A DNA stretch of 64,000 nucleotides from Lachnotalea sp041821265 (GTDB taxonomy: Bacteria; Bacillota; Clostridia; Lachnospirales; Lachnospiraceae): the NCBI GenBank assembly GCA_041821265.1, contig JBGUEQ010000002.1, positions 62,001 through 126,000 of the forward strand, in the 5' to 3' direction. Both the position numbers and the translations under genes were made by a program. The notes under the pieces are model-generated. The model ran no database searches and was not told the origin of the DNA. It worked only from the letters and a program-made list of their open reading frames with translations. Within the stretch, counting starts at the first letter, position 1; each line of letters opens with the position of its first letter. Positions 9,772 through 18,857 of this stretch are shown piece after piece.

Positions 9772-10875
9772 ATGAGTAAAAATATTTTAGTGGTTGATGA
9801 TTCTGCACTTATGAGAAGAGTTATTTGTGATATAATAATATCAGATAGCAGATTTGAAGTCACAGATACTGCAAAAAACGGCGCAGAGGCCTTCGAATTG
9901 TTATTAGATAAGAAATACGATGTAGTTGTATGCGATATAAATATGCCTAAAATGACAGGTTTAGAATTACTAGAACAACTACAAAAATACAAAATTAAAG
10001 CAAAAGTTGTTATGGTTAGCACATTAGCAAAAGAAGGTGCGAAAGAAACAATTCTTGCCTTAGAGTTAGGTGCATTTGATTTTGTTACAAAACCAGAGAA
10101 TTTTATAGAAACTAAAAGTAATGATTTTAAGCAAAAACTTATGTCTGTTATTGAAGTAGCGGCAGATGCATGCCCAACCATGAAAGCACGAGGTATTGCA
10201 AAACCCGTAGTGACTGCTGCAAATATTACAGAGTCATTCATACAAAAGCCTTTTCCAATAACAAGAAAAACTACAATACGCTCTAATTCTTTAACCGCAA
10301 ACAAAGTTGTAGCTTTAGCTTGCTCTACGGGAGGACCCAAATCATTACAGACTGTTATTCCAGCGTTACCAGCAGATTTAAATGCGGCAATACTTTTAGT
10401 ACAGCATATGCCAGCAGGATTTACTAATTCATTAGCTCAACGTTTGAACGAGATGAGCAAGATGAAAGTGAAAGAAGCCACAGAAGGGGAACTTGTTTTA
10501 AAAGGATGTGTCTACATTGCACCTGGTGGATTTCATATGAAGGTGGTTATGGATGGCAGCAATCATAAAATAAAGTTAACGAGTGAAGATCCAATCGGTG
10601 GACTTAGACCATGTGCAAATTTAATGTATGAATCTTTAATTAATAGTGGATTTGATGAAATAGTATGCGTTGTTCTTACAGGAATGGGAGGCGACGGTAC
10701 AATTGGAATTAAAAAGTTAAGTAACAGTAAACCGGTCTATGTAATAGCACAAAATGAGAAAACATGTGTAGTATATGGAATGCCAAAGACCATTGTTGAA
10801 GCAGGATTAGTAGACGAAATAGTGTCACTAAGCGATGTTTCACAGACCATAACTAAGAATGTAGGAGTACGATAA
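9772..10875 (+). CDS. cheB: Chemotaxis methylesterase CheB
   Basis: A 367-residue protein: receiver domain with phospho-acceptor Asp55 (VVVCDINMP), a linker, and a methylesterase domain with triad Ser185 (ACSTGG), His212 (QHMPAGFT) and Asp309 (GMGGDGT). It removes methyl groups from chemoreceptors during adaptation. The start was set at MSKNILVVDDSA, right after the PilZ gene; a longer upstream frame overlaps that gene and does not match the family. Confidence 0.95.
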   Translation: MSKNILVVDDSALMRRVICDIIISDSRFEVTDTAKNGAEAFELLLDKKYDVVVCDINMPKMTGLELLEQLQKYKIKAKVVMVSTLAKEGAKETILALELGAFDFVTKPENFIETKSNDFKQKLMSVIEVAADACPTMKARGIAKPVVTAANITESFIQKPFPITRKTTIRSNSLTANKVVALACSTGGPKSLQTVIPALPADLNAAILLVQHMPAGFTNSLAQRLNEMSKMKVKEATEGELVLKGCVYIAPGGFHMKVVMDGSNHKIKLTSEDPIGGLRPCANLMYESLINSGFDEIVCVVLTGMGGDGTIGIKKLSNSKPVYVIAQNEKTCVVYGMPKTIVEAGLVDEIVSLSDVSQTITKNVGVR

Positions 10876-10876
10876 T

Positions 10877-13006
10877 ATGGATGTTAGTCAATATTTAGAG
10901 ATTTTTCTGGATGAAACGAAAGAACATTTACAAAGTTTAAATGAGCAATTACTAGTTATTGAAAAGGAACCAGAAAACGATGCTACAATTAATGAAATAT
11001 TTAGAGCAGCGCATTCTTTAAAAGGAATGGCAGGTACAATGGGTTATAAGAGAATGCAGAGATTAACACATGATATGGAAAATGTGTTTTCTGAAATTCG
11101 TACCGGAAAAATGAAAGTTACAGCGGGTTTGGTTGATGTATTATTTCAGTGTTTAGATGCGCTAGAAGGCTATTTGGAAGCAATACAACAAACAGCAGAT
11201 GAGGGAACAAATGATAATGAACCAATCATTACGCAGTTAAATGCAATTTTGAATGCGGAAAAAGGTATTGTGGCCCCAGCACAAGTGAAACAAACACAAG
11301 AAGTAAGTAATGCGAGTACAGGCGAAAAATTTGCTCCATTATATAAAGAAATCAGTTTTGAACCTCAGGAAAAGCATGCAATTAGTGAAGCGTTTGATAG
11401 AAGTTTAAATGTTTATGGAGTTACTGTTTATATACAAGAATCTTGTATTTTAAAGGCGGCAAGAGCATTTTTGGTTTTCAAAGGTATTGAAGATGTTGGT
11501 GAAACCATCAAATCAACGCCTAGTGTACAGGATATTGAAGATGAGAAATTTGACTTGCAATTTAGTATGTATATTATTTCGAAAGAATCATATCAAACAG
11601 TAGAGGCAGTAATAAAAAATGTATCAGAAATAGAATGTGTCGTTGGTGAGGAAATTACAGTTGAAACTATAGAGAGCATGAATTTGAAACAGGAAAAAGC
11701 GGAAGCGGCACAAGAGGCTGAAGCAGATAAACTACTTGAGCAAGAAGCAACAGGTACAGCTGCACAAGTAGTTAAAACACCAGCGCAAGCAACGGCTAAG
11801 GCACAAGCTAGCACACCAAATAATACTTCTAAAACAGCTACGAAACCAGTTGTAAATAGAACTGTAAGGGTGGATATTGAAAAATTAGATGTTTTAATGA
11901 ATCTGGTAAGTGAGCTTATCATCGCTAAAAATGGCTTGGTATCTGTAAGTTCAAGTGAAGTTGGACAAAATTCTCAAGGTTTTCATGAGCAAATCGAATA
12001 CTTAGAGCGAGTAACAACAAATCTTCATGAATCAGTAATGAAGACGCGAATGGTACCAATTGAAAGTGTTGTGAATAGATTCCCACGTATGATTCGTGAT
12101 TTAAATAAAAAACTTAGCAAAAAAATGGAATTATACATGACAGGTGAAGATACTGAACTTGATAGAACAGTTATTGATGAGATTGGCGATCCTTTAATGC
12201 ATTTGCTTAGAAATTCAGCTGATCATGGATTAGAGTCGGGTGAAGTTAGAATTGCAAGAGGTAAACCGGAAGTTGGTTCTATTTTCTTAGATGCTTATCA
12301 AGAAGGTAATAATGTTATCATTGAAGTAAGAGATGATGGTAATGGAATTGATGTAAATGTAGTAAGAAATAAAGCGCTTGAGAGAGGTTCCATTACACCA
12401 GAACAAGCAGAATCAATGACTGACAAAGATATTATTGATTTATTGTTTTTACCAAGTTTCTCTACAGCAAAAGTGGTTTCAGATGTATCGGGACGAGGTG
12501 TTGGTCTTGATGTAGTTAAGAGTAAAATTGAAGCATTAGGTGGAGATGTTGAGGTAAAGAGTAAACTTGGAGAAGGAAGCGTATGGACAATAAGACTTCC
12601 ATTAACATTAGCTATTATACAGGCACTTATGGTTGAACTTGGTGACGAAAAATATGCAATTTCATTAGGAAGTATCCAGACTATTGAGGATATATCTATT
12701 AGTGATATTAAGTATGTTGAAGCAAAAGAAGTAATACATATTCGTGAAACAGTAATACCGTTGATTCGATTAGATCAAGTTTTGGGAATCGTAAAAGATG
12801 AAAACGAACCTGAAAATTTAACTGTTGTAATTGTTAAAAAGGGTGAAAAATTAGCAGGCTTAGTTGTTGATAACTTGATGGGACAACAAGAAATTGTTAT
12901 TAAATCATTAGGAAAATATATTAATATTGATAAAATTATTAGTGGTGCAACAATTCTTGGTGACGGCGAAATAGCATTGATTCTTGATGTTAATACATTA
13001 GTATAA
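10877..13006 (+). CDS. cheA: Chemotaxis histidine kinase CheA
   Basis: A 709-residue kinase. Domains in order are the Hpt domain with phospho-His46 (IFRAAHSLKGMAGT), a CheY-binding region (about 170-260), an Ala/Gln-rich linker, dimerisation, the ATPase domain (N box LLRNSADHGLE, GRGVGLDVVKSK) and a CheW-like C-terminus. It transfers phosphate to CheY and CheB. It starts one base after the cheB stop. A normal, full-length CheA. Confidence 0.97.
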   Translation: MDVSQYLEIFLDETKEHLQSLNEQLLVIEKEPENDATINEIFRAAHSLKGMAGTMGYKRMQRLTHDMENVFSEIRTGKMKVTAGLVDVLFQCLDALEGYLEAIQQTADEGTNDNEPIITQLNAILNAEKGIVAPAQVKQTQEVSNASTGEKFAPLYKEISFEPQEKHAISEAFDRSLNVYGVTVYIQESCILKAARAFLVFKGIEDVGETIKSTPSVQDIEDEKFDLQFSMYIISKESYQTVEAVIKNVSEIECVVGEEITVETIESMNLKQEKAEAAQEAEADKLLEQEATGTAAQVVKTPAQATAKAQASTPNNTSKTATKPVVNRTVRVDIEKLDVLMNLVSELIIAKNGLVSVSSSEVGQNSQGFHEQIEYLERVTTNLHESVMKTRMVPIESVVNRFPRMIRDLNKKLSKKMELYMTGEDTELDRTVIDEIGDPLMHLLRNSADHGLESGEVRIARGKPEVGSIFLDAYQEGNNVIIEVRDDGNGIDVNVVRNKALERGSITPEQAESMTDKDIIDLLFLPSFSTAKVVSDVSGRGVGLDVVKSKIEALGGDVEVKSKLGEGSVWTIRLPLTLAIIQALMVELGDEKYAISLGSIQTIEDISISDIKYVEAKEVIHIRETVIPLIRLDQVLGIVKDENEPENLTVVIVKKGEKLAGLVVDNLMGQQEIVIKSLGKYINIDKIISGATILGDGEIALILDVNTLV

Positions 13007-13019
13007 GGAGGTGTTTACA

Positions 13020-13478
13020 GTGGAAGAAAATAAAATGGAATTCGATTCAACTCAATATATTGTAGTAAAGATAGGAAATGAACAGTATGGTATAGATATT
13101 CGATATGTTGATAACATTGTTCGTATGCAGAAAATCATTCGTGTACCGAAAGCACAGAGATATTTTAAAGGAGTTATTAATCTTAGAGGTGTTATTGTAC
13201 CAGTTATGAGTATACGATTAAAGATGCAATTGGAAGATGATAAATTTGATAATAGCAGTCGTATCATTATATTGAAAATGGATCAACAAGGGTTAATTGG
13301 CATTATTGTAGATGAAGTAAAAGAAGTTGTGACTTTGGAAAATGTAGACATTGAAAAGACGGCATATGATTCAAAGGATGATAAAATATCTTATATTAAT
13401 GGTATTGGAAAGCATGATGGAGAGCTGATTTCTTTATTAGAAATTGGCAGTGTTATTAGTGAAAAAGAATTAATATAA
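13020..13478 (+). CDS. cheW: Chemotaxis coupling protein CheW
   Basis: A 152-residue CheW-domain protein (YIVVKIGNEQYGIDIRYVDN; YFKGVINLRGVIVPVM). It links CheA to chemoreceptors. A strong AAGGAGGT site at 13005-13012 sets the start at the GTG 7 bases later (13020), not at the GTG inside that ribosome site. Next in line after cheA as in other Firmicutes. Confidence 0.94.
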   Translation: MEENKMEFDSTQYIVVKIGNEQYGIDIRYVDNIVRMQKIIRVPKAQRYFKGVINLRGVIVPVMSIRLKMQLEDDKFDNSSRIIILKMDQQGLIGIIVDEVKEVVTLENVDIEKTAYDSKDDKISYINGIGKHDGELISLLEIGSVISEKELI

Positions 13479-13491
13479 GGGCGGTATAAAA

Positions 13492-14106
13492 ATGTCGAAA
13501 ATTAACTTGGATGAAATAGATTCAATTCATTACGATGTGTTAAAAGAATTAGGTAACATAGGTGCAGGAAATGCTACCACAGCTTTATCACAGTTACTTA
13601 ATATGAAACTTGATATGAAAGTGCCGAAGGTAGATTTAGTAGCATTTAATGAATTAGCTCCTTCTATCTGTGATGAGGAAGAATTAGTAGTAGGTATTTA
13701 TTTAATGCTTGAGGGTGATATACAAGGTAGTATGATGTTTATGCTGGAAAAAAATGCAGCTACTTGCCTTGTTAATCAACTAATGGGTAGGCCTGTTCAT
13801 GAGGTTAGGGAGTTTGATGAGATGGATTTATCAGCGTTACAAGAAATAGGCAACATTATTACAGGGGCTTATTTATCATCTTTATCAACATTAACACGAC
13901 TAACCATCATAGCTTCAGTTCCATATATGAGCATCGATATGGCTGGTGCAATCTTAAGTGTACCAGCTATTGAGTTTGGCAAAATTGGAGATAAGGCATT
14001 ACTTATTGAAACACAGTTTGGGGATGAGGTTTTAATTAACGGATACTTTATTTTGATTCCTGAATTAGAGTCATATGATAAAATCCTAGCGTCACTAGGA
14101 TTATAA
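13492..14106 (+). CDS. cheC: CheY-P phosphatase CheC
   Basis: A 204-residue protein with two pseudo-symmetric phosphatase motifs: ELGNIGAGNATTALSQLL near residue 20 and LQEIGNIITGAYLSSLS near residue 120, each with the E-x2-N pair. CheC dephosphorylates CheY-P and is stimulated by CheD, encoded next. Together with FliY, this makes two CheC-type phosphatases in one operon. Confidence 0.95.
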   Translation: MSKINLDEIDSIHYDVLKELGNIGAGNATTALSQLLNMKLDMKVPKVDLVAFNELAPSICDEEELVVGIYLMLEGDIQGSMMFMLEKNAATCLVNQLMGRPVHEVREFDEMDLSALQEIGNIITGAYLSSLSTLTRLTIIASVPYMSIDMAGAILSVPAIEFGKIGDKALLIETQFGDEVLINGYFILIPELESYDKILASLGL

Positions 14107-14124
14107 TACAGGTGGTAATTACAT

Positions 14125-14610
14125 ATGAATGAAATGATTAAAGTAGGAATGGCGGATTTGAAAGTGTGCCCATTTCCAAATGCAATTACAACATTGGGCT
14201 TAGGCTCTTGTGTAGGAATAGCCGTTTATGATCCAATTAGTAAAGTTGGTGGACTTGCGCATGTTATGCTACCAGATAGTACACAAATAAGAAATAATTC
14301 AAACAGAGCTAAGTTTGCTGATACAGGAATTATTGATTTAGTTGAGCTGATTATAAAATCAGGGGCATCAAGAAATAGACTGGTAGCAAAAATAGCAGGC
14401 GGAGCACAAATGTTTGCTTTTAGTGGCCAATCAGATATGGTTCGTATTGGTGCTAGAAATGTAGAGGCTTCCAAATTGAAATTAAAAGAATTAGGAATTC
14501 GATTATTAGCAGCGGATACTGGATTGAATTATGGACGAACAGTGGAATTCTATACGGAAACAGGAGATTTTCTCATTAAGTCAGTTGGTAAAGAGAAGAA
14601 AATAATATAG
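14125..14610 (+). CDS. cheD: Chemoreceptor glutamine deamidase CheD
   Basis: A 161-residue protein with catalytic Cys29 (GLGSCVGIAVYD) and His46 (GLAHVMLPDS). CheD deamidates receptor glutamines and partners with CheC. It is the last of the che block. An AGGTGG ribosome site precedes the ATG by about 8 bases. The C-terminus (GRTVEFYTETGDFLIKSV) is typical. Confidence 0.95.
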   Translation: MNEMIKVGMADLKVCPFPNAITTLGLGSCVGIAVYDPISKVGGLAHVMLPDSTQIRNNSNRAKFADTGIIDLVELIIKSGASRNRLVAKIAGGAQMFAFSGQSDMVRIGARNVEASKLKLKELGIRLLAADTGLNYGRTVEFYTETGDFLIKSVGKEKKII

Positions 14611-14621
14611 AAAAATTAGTA

Positions 14622-14750
14622 TAACTATTCACTTGATATTAACGCAAGGTGTTTTGCTAGGTAAAATTCCGAGTTTTATAGCGTTAAAATGCATTATTAT
14701 TGTATTTATGTGCATCGTGTAGCGGTAACTATAAGTGTAATGAATAGTTA
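14622..14750 (+). repeat. MITE-like element A, copy 1
   Basis: A 129-base element with perfect 10-base terminal inverted repeats, TAACTATTCA (14622-14631) and TGAATAGTTA (14741-14750). Its interior (AAGGTGTTTTGC, CCGAGTTTTATAGCG, TGTGCATCG, TAGCGGTAACTAT) matches, in opposite orientation, the element at 42728-42855. Fragments occur at 38752-38860 and 45384-45465. It has no coding capacity, so any mobility would have needed a transposase encoded elsewhere. Confidence 0.8.
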
Positions 14751-14791
14751 CAAATTATTAATATATTAAGTTTACTAAAGAATGTCGAAGA

Positions 14792-14827
14792 TAGAACGTC
14801 ATCGTGAATGATGATTTTCTATTTTTT
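14792..14827 (+). terminator. Likely intrinsic terminator after cheD
   Basis: An imperfect hairpin (TAGAA and TCATC pairing with GATGA and TTCTA) is followed by seven T residues. It would end or attenuate transcription between cheD and the next membrane-protein gene. The stem is interrupted, so termination may be partial. Confidence 0.55.
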
Positions 14828-14853
14828 GGCATTATATGAAAAAAGGTGGTAAA

Positions 14854-15123
14854 ATGAAAAGATTAAAACTATTGCCAATACTTATTATGTTGATTGCAGG
14901 TTTGATAACTTGTGTCATAGCTATTGTTAAAAATTTTGATAATGCATATGCCTTAACAATACTATTTATTGTGTTGTTAAGTTTTTATATTATTGGACTT
15001 ATCGCGCGTGCAATTATTAAAAAAGTATGCTTCATAGATGAAGTAGCATTATCCGAAGAGGATGAGGAAAGTGCTGAGGATGAAATGACAGACGAAGGTA
15101 GTACAAAGGGAGATAATATTTAA
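14854..15123 (+). CDS. Small two-helix membrane protein, unknown function
   Basis: An 89-residue protein with two hydrophobic segments (about residues 6-24 and 33-55), then a short acidic tail (EEDEESAEDEMTDEG). The ATG at 14854 follows an AAAGGTGG ribosome site by 6 bases; an upstream in-frame ATG has no such site. It lies between cheD and sigD. I do not recognise it as a named flagellar protein; position suggests a flagella-linked membrane protein. Confidence 0.75.
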   Translation: MKRLKLLPILIMLIAGLITCVIAIVKNFDNAYALTILFIVLLSFYIIGLIARAIIKKVCFIDEVALSEEDEESAEDEMTDEGSTKGDNI

Positions 15124-15152
15124 GATATAAGAAAGTGACTGGAGGCTTATTG

Positions 15153-15920
15153 ATGGACGAAGCAGGGAAGTTAAAGCTATGGGAGGATTATGCAAAAGAT
15201 AAATCACCAGGAATTAGAGAGCAAATAATAATTGAATATGCCCCTCTCGTTAAAATTGTAGCCGGCAGGTTAAGTATATATTTAGGTCATTCTGTAGAGT
15301 ATGATGATTTAGTGGGTTATGGAGTATTTGGTTTGATAGATGCAATTGATAAGTTTGATTGTACAAAAATGGTTAAATTTGAGACTTATGCGAGTTTACG
15401 TATTCGGGGAGCCATACTAGATGAAATGAGAAAGATGGATTGGATTCCGCGTACGGTAAGACAAAAGCAAAAAAAAATTGAACTGGCAACTAGAGAAGTA
15501 GAATCAAGAACTGGAAAAGAGGCTTCGGAGGAGGAGATAGCAAAAGAAATAGGGATAGATATCGATGAATTAGAAGATTGGCGAAACAAAACGAAAGTTA
15601 CAAATATAATTTCGTTAGATGAATTCTTAGAAAAGGGTAGCGAAGCTTCTTTTGATAATAGGAGCAAATCGAATTTTGAATTACCCGAAACAAAAATCGA
15701 AATGGATGAAGTAAAGAAGATATTGGGAGAAGCACTAGAAACTTTAACCGATAAAGAGAAAAAAGTTGTATTGCTTTATTATTATGAAGAATTAACATTA
15801 AAAGAGATTAGTAGAATTTTGGAGGTTTCAGAGTCAAGAATTTCGCAGTTGCATACGAAAGCTATTCAGAAAATGAAAATCAAGTTAGGAAAATATTTTG
15901 ATATTTTAATAAATATTTAG
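15153..15920 (+). CDS. sigD: Flagellar sigma factor SigD/FliA
   Basis: A 255-residue sigma-28 family protein. Region 2 (EYDDLVGYGVFGLIDAIDKF, FETYASLRIRGAILDEMRK) and the sigma-28 hallmark DWIPRTVRQK are clear. Region 4 ends with LTLKEISRILEVSESRISQ. It directs transcription of late flagellar, motility and chemotaxis genes. A GGAGG site 8 bases before the ATG at 15153 fixes the start; the frame extends upstream from a GTG without a suitable site. Confidence 0.95.
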   Translation: MDEAGKLKLWEDYAKDKSPGIREQIIIEYAPLVKIVAGRLSIYLGHSVEYDDLVGYGVFGLIDAIDKFDCTKMVKFETYASLRIRGAILDEMRKMDWIPRTVRQKQKKIELATREVESRTGKEASEEEIAKEIGIDIDELEDWRNKTKVTNIISLDEFLEKGSEASFDNRSKSNFELPETKIEMDEVKKILGEALETLTDKEKKVVLLYYYEELTLKEISRILEVSESRISQLHTKAIQKMKIKLGKYFDILINI

Positions 15921-15944
15921 GAAAAGGCATAGGGGGGATAATAT

Positions 15945-17534
15945 ATGAATGGTTATTTTCAATTATTAAGTAAAACAGATGGAACCTATTTAAAGTTGAT
16001 ACCGGCAACTAGTGATGGACAAGATATTTCCATCAATGATATAAATGAGTATTTAAATCTAGTGAGAATGTATGAATACGATATAAAACAACTAAATGCT
16101 GCAGTAGCTAATCTTAATGAGATCATGGAATTTAAGCTTAATTCAGAAAATTTAGCGCCAATATCGGAAAATATGATAATTGAGGTAAAGGAGGATAAGA
16201 TGCAAGTAACTGCAAGATTTTATCCTCCTTCAGACAAGGGAACTTGTATTGATTACAATGATATATTAAGTAATATTTCAGCAAAAGGAATTAAAGTAGG
16301 TGTTAATAAGGAAGTGATAGAAGGCTTTCTTAAGGATAAAAAATATTGCCAAGATTATATTATTGCACAAGGTATAAAAATAACGCAAGGGCATGATGCA
16401 CAGATCAATTATAGTTTTAATACTGATTTAAATGTTAAACCTAAAGTGAATAAAGATGGAACGGTAGATTTTCATCATTTAGATAATATTGGACATATCC
16501 ATAAAGGACAAGTCCTTGCAACATTAATACCAGAAGATGTGGGGAAACCTGGGATAAATGTATTTGGTGAAATAATAAAACAACCATCTTATACTAAGCT
16601 AAAACTTAGATATGGAAAAAATATTACTTGTTCTGAGGACAAATGTGTCTTGACTTCTGAAGTGGATGGACATGCTTCTTTGGTTGATGCAAAAGTGTTT
16701 GTTTCAAATGTATTTGAAGTGCAAGATGTTGATACTTCTACGGGAAATATTGATTTTGAAGGAAATGTTTTGGTAAAAGGAAACGTAAGAAGTGGATTTG
16801 AAATCGTGACGCGGGGTAATATTGAAGTTCATGGAGTAGTGGAAGGTGCTACGCTAATAGCAGGCGGTCAGATTGTTCTAGAAAGAGGAATTCAGGGCAT
16901 GACGAAAGGAATGTTAAAAGCAGGTGGTAATATTATAACAAAGTTTATTGAAAATGCTCATGTAGAGGCAGATGGATTTGTGCAAACGGAATCTATATTG
17001 CATAGTACAGTGGCGGCAAAAGGCGAAGTAATTGTTCAAGGTAAAAAAGGATTTGTTACAGGTGGAGTAGTAACTTCTCTTACCGGAGTTTCGGCATGTA
17101 CAATAGGTTCACCGATGGGTACAGACACTAGAATTGAAGTTGGAATTGATCCAGCAATGAAAGAGCACCAACATGCTCTTCTAAAAGAAATAGAAGAAAT
17201 GCAAAAGAAAATTAGTATGATTGATCCAGTATTAAGTAATTTTATGAAAAAAATCAGTCAAGGGAATAAATTTAATGCAGATCAAATGAGTTATGCAAAA
17301 AAGTTATCTGATGAACATAAAGAGATAGATGAAAAAATAAAAGAGGCTCAAGTACAAATTGATAATATAAATTCTGCACTTAACTTAGCACATAATGCTA
17401 GAATAAAAGTATCGGGTAAAATATATACAGATGTAAAATTAACAATATCTGATTGTGTGATGTATGTAAGAGAAGAAAGAGATCATTGCCAGTTTGTAAA
17501 AGATCAGGGAGAAGTTAAAATTCTAACACTTTAA
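15945..17534 (+). CDS. fapA: FapA / DUF342 family protein
   Basis: A 529-residue protein. It has an N-terminal FapA-type domain (to about 190), a central right-handed beta-helix-like region with repeated short beta motifs (GNIDFEGNVLVKGNVRSGFE, IEVHGVVEGATLIAGG) and a C-terminal coiled coil. Family members are polymer-forming proteins; some bind CheA-like kinases, but most have no known role. It follows sigD by 24 bases with a GGGGG ribosome site. Its place in the flagellar operon is typical of Lachnospiraceae. Confidence 0.88.
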   Translation: MNGYFQLLSKTDGTYLKLIPATSDGQDISINDINEYLNLVRMYEYDIKQLNAAVANLNEIMEFKLNSENLAPISENMIIEVKEDKMQVTARFYPPSDKGTCIDYNDILSNISAKGIKVGVNKEVIEGFLKDKKYCQDYIIAQGIKITQGHDAQINYSFNTDLNVKPKVNKDGTVDFHHLDNIGHIHKGQVLATLIPEDVGKPGINVFGEIIKQPSYTKLKLRYGKNITCSEDKCVLTSEVDGHASLVDAKVFVSNVFEVQDVDTSTGNIDFEGNVLVKGNVRSGFEIVTRGNIEVHGVVEGATLIAGGQIVLERGIQGMTKGMLKAGGNIITKFIENAHVEADGFVQTESILHSTVAAKGEVIVQGKKGFVTGGVVTSLTGVSACTIGSPMGTDTRIEVGIDPAMKEHQHALLKEIEEMQKKISMIDPVLSNFMKKISQGNKFNADQMSYAKKLSDEHKEIDEKIKEAQVQIDNINSALNLAHNARIKVSGKIYTDVKLTISDCVMYVREERDHCQFVKDQGEVKILTL

Positions 17535-17563
17535 TCTAGTTTTCGAATGAAGGAGGCTTTGGT

Positions 17564-17881
17564 ATGCCAATAAGACCAATCGAACTCAATGGAGTAATAT
17601 CAAGAGTACAAGATATGGGATCAATCAAACAAAATGAAGATGATAAACCATTAATAGACCAAAGTAAATTTCAGAACCACTTCAATAGGGAAGTTGATCA
17701 ACATCAAAAAAAAGTTCGCGATGCCGATGATAGTGACAATTACCAAAAGAAATATGATGCGAAAGAAAAAGGAAATGGAACTTTCCATTCAAATCAAGAT
17801 AAGAAAAAAAAACATAATGTTCAAGAAGAAAAGCATGATAAAAAGCAAGAACTAAATCATGGATTTGACATAAGTATATAA
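17564..17881 (+). CDS. Conserved short charged protein of the flagellar operon
   Basis: A 105-residue, strongly hydrophilic protein with no membrane segment. It starts MPIRPIELNGVISRVQDMG and then becomes Lys/Asp/His/Gln-rich and probably disordered. The N-terminal MPIRPIELNG block looks like a conserved short motif; the rest is low complexity. A strong GAAGGAGG site precedes the ATG. Function unknown. It sits between fapA and the DUF6115 gene, so it may be a partner of either. Confidence 0.8.
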   Translation: MPIRPIELNGVISRVQDMGSIKQNEDDKPLIDQSKFQNHFNREVDQHQKKVRDADDSDNYQKKYDAKEKGNGTFHSNQDKKKKHNVQEEKHDKKQELNHGFDISI

Positions 17882-17894
17882 CGAGGAGAAAAAA

Positions 17895-18857
17895 ATGACA
17901 GCTTTACAGATTACATTAGTAATAATAGGCCTAATTATATTTGGAGGCAGTTTTGCAATATCTGAGCGAATTACAATTTCGAGTGAGCAGCTTAAAGCGG
18001 CCATTGATGTAAATGAGGTTAAAAAACTTATTTTACAACAAATTAATAATATGAACGGCGAAATCGAAGAAGCAATGAACGAAGTGGTTGGAAATTCTAT
18101 GGATGAAGTAAAACGCGCTATGGAGAAATTGTCAAATGAAAAAATAATGGCAATTAATGAATACTCTGATACTGTAATGGATTCTATTAATAAGAATCAT
18201 AATGAAGTAATGTTTTTATATGGCATGTTAAATGACAAAAATAAAGAAATAAAAGAGACGGCGGAGTTAATTACGAAAGCGAACAAAGGAATAAATAAAA
18301 AGATTATAGAAGCACAACAAGTTATTGCACAAATGGATGTACAAATAGTGGAAATGACTAAACTTACTGTAAGCCAGACAGAATCGATGAATAAACTTGT
18401 TAAAAGTGCAACTACTATTGAAATATTAGAAAATCAGATTCATAACATAGAACAGATGGCAATGCAATTTTCAAATGATATTAAATCTGAAAAATCTAAT
18501 GTTCATCAATATAAGGTAGACCTTTCAGAAGATGTGACAATAAGTGAAGTTTTGAAAACAAAAGAATGGAATGATGAATCTGAAGATTTTACAGAATCAG
18601 AAAATAGTAATATGGAAAGCTTAATTAAGGAAGAAGAGTGTGAACAAGATAGGGATTTGGAAGAAATATTAGTAAATTTTGATTATGAAAAACAAGCGGA
18701 TTATAACATAAATGAAACAGAAGTATTTAATAATAATAATAAAATATTAGAATTAAGCAAAAATGGCTTGTCTGCATTAGAAATTGCAAAAAATTTAGGC
18801 TTAGGAGTCGGAGAAGTGCAGTTAGTAATTGATTTATTTGAAGGGAGAAAACGATGA
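17895..18857 (+). CDS. DUF6115-type membrane-anchored coiled-coil protein
   Basis: A 320-residue protein: one N-terminal membrane helix (residues 5-22), a long coiled coil (about 40-200), an acidic stretch, and a C-terminal helix-turn-helix-like module (LSKNGLSALEIAKNLGLGVG). That C-terminal module is the DUF6115 signature as I know it. The stop overlaps the next ATG by 4 bases. Function unknown; a cell-surface or cytoskeletal scaffold is only a guess. Confidence 0.75.
   Translation: MTALQITLVIIGLIIFGGSFAISERITISSEQLKAAIDVNEVKKLILQQINNMNGEIEEAMNEVVGNSMDEVKRAMEKLSNEKIMAINEYSDTVMDSINKNHNEVMFLYGMLNDKNKEIKETAELITKANKGINKKIIEAQQVIAQMDVQIVEMTKLTVSQTESMNKLVKSATTIEILENQIHNIEQMAMQFSNDIKSEKSNVHQYKVDLSEDVTISEVLKTKEWNDESEDFTESENSNMESLIKEEECEQDRDLEEILVNFDYEKQADYNINETEVFNNNNKILELSKNGLSALEIAKNLGLGVGEVQLVIDLFEGRKR

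Noticed and set aside
14226..14474. Minus-strand frame opposite cheD
   Set aside because: Shadow of a clear CheD gene; no start signal.
14783..14789. TGTCGAA Spo0A box after cheD
   Set aside because: A single 7-base match is expected by chance in this AT-rich window; no promoter or gene context supports it.
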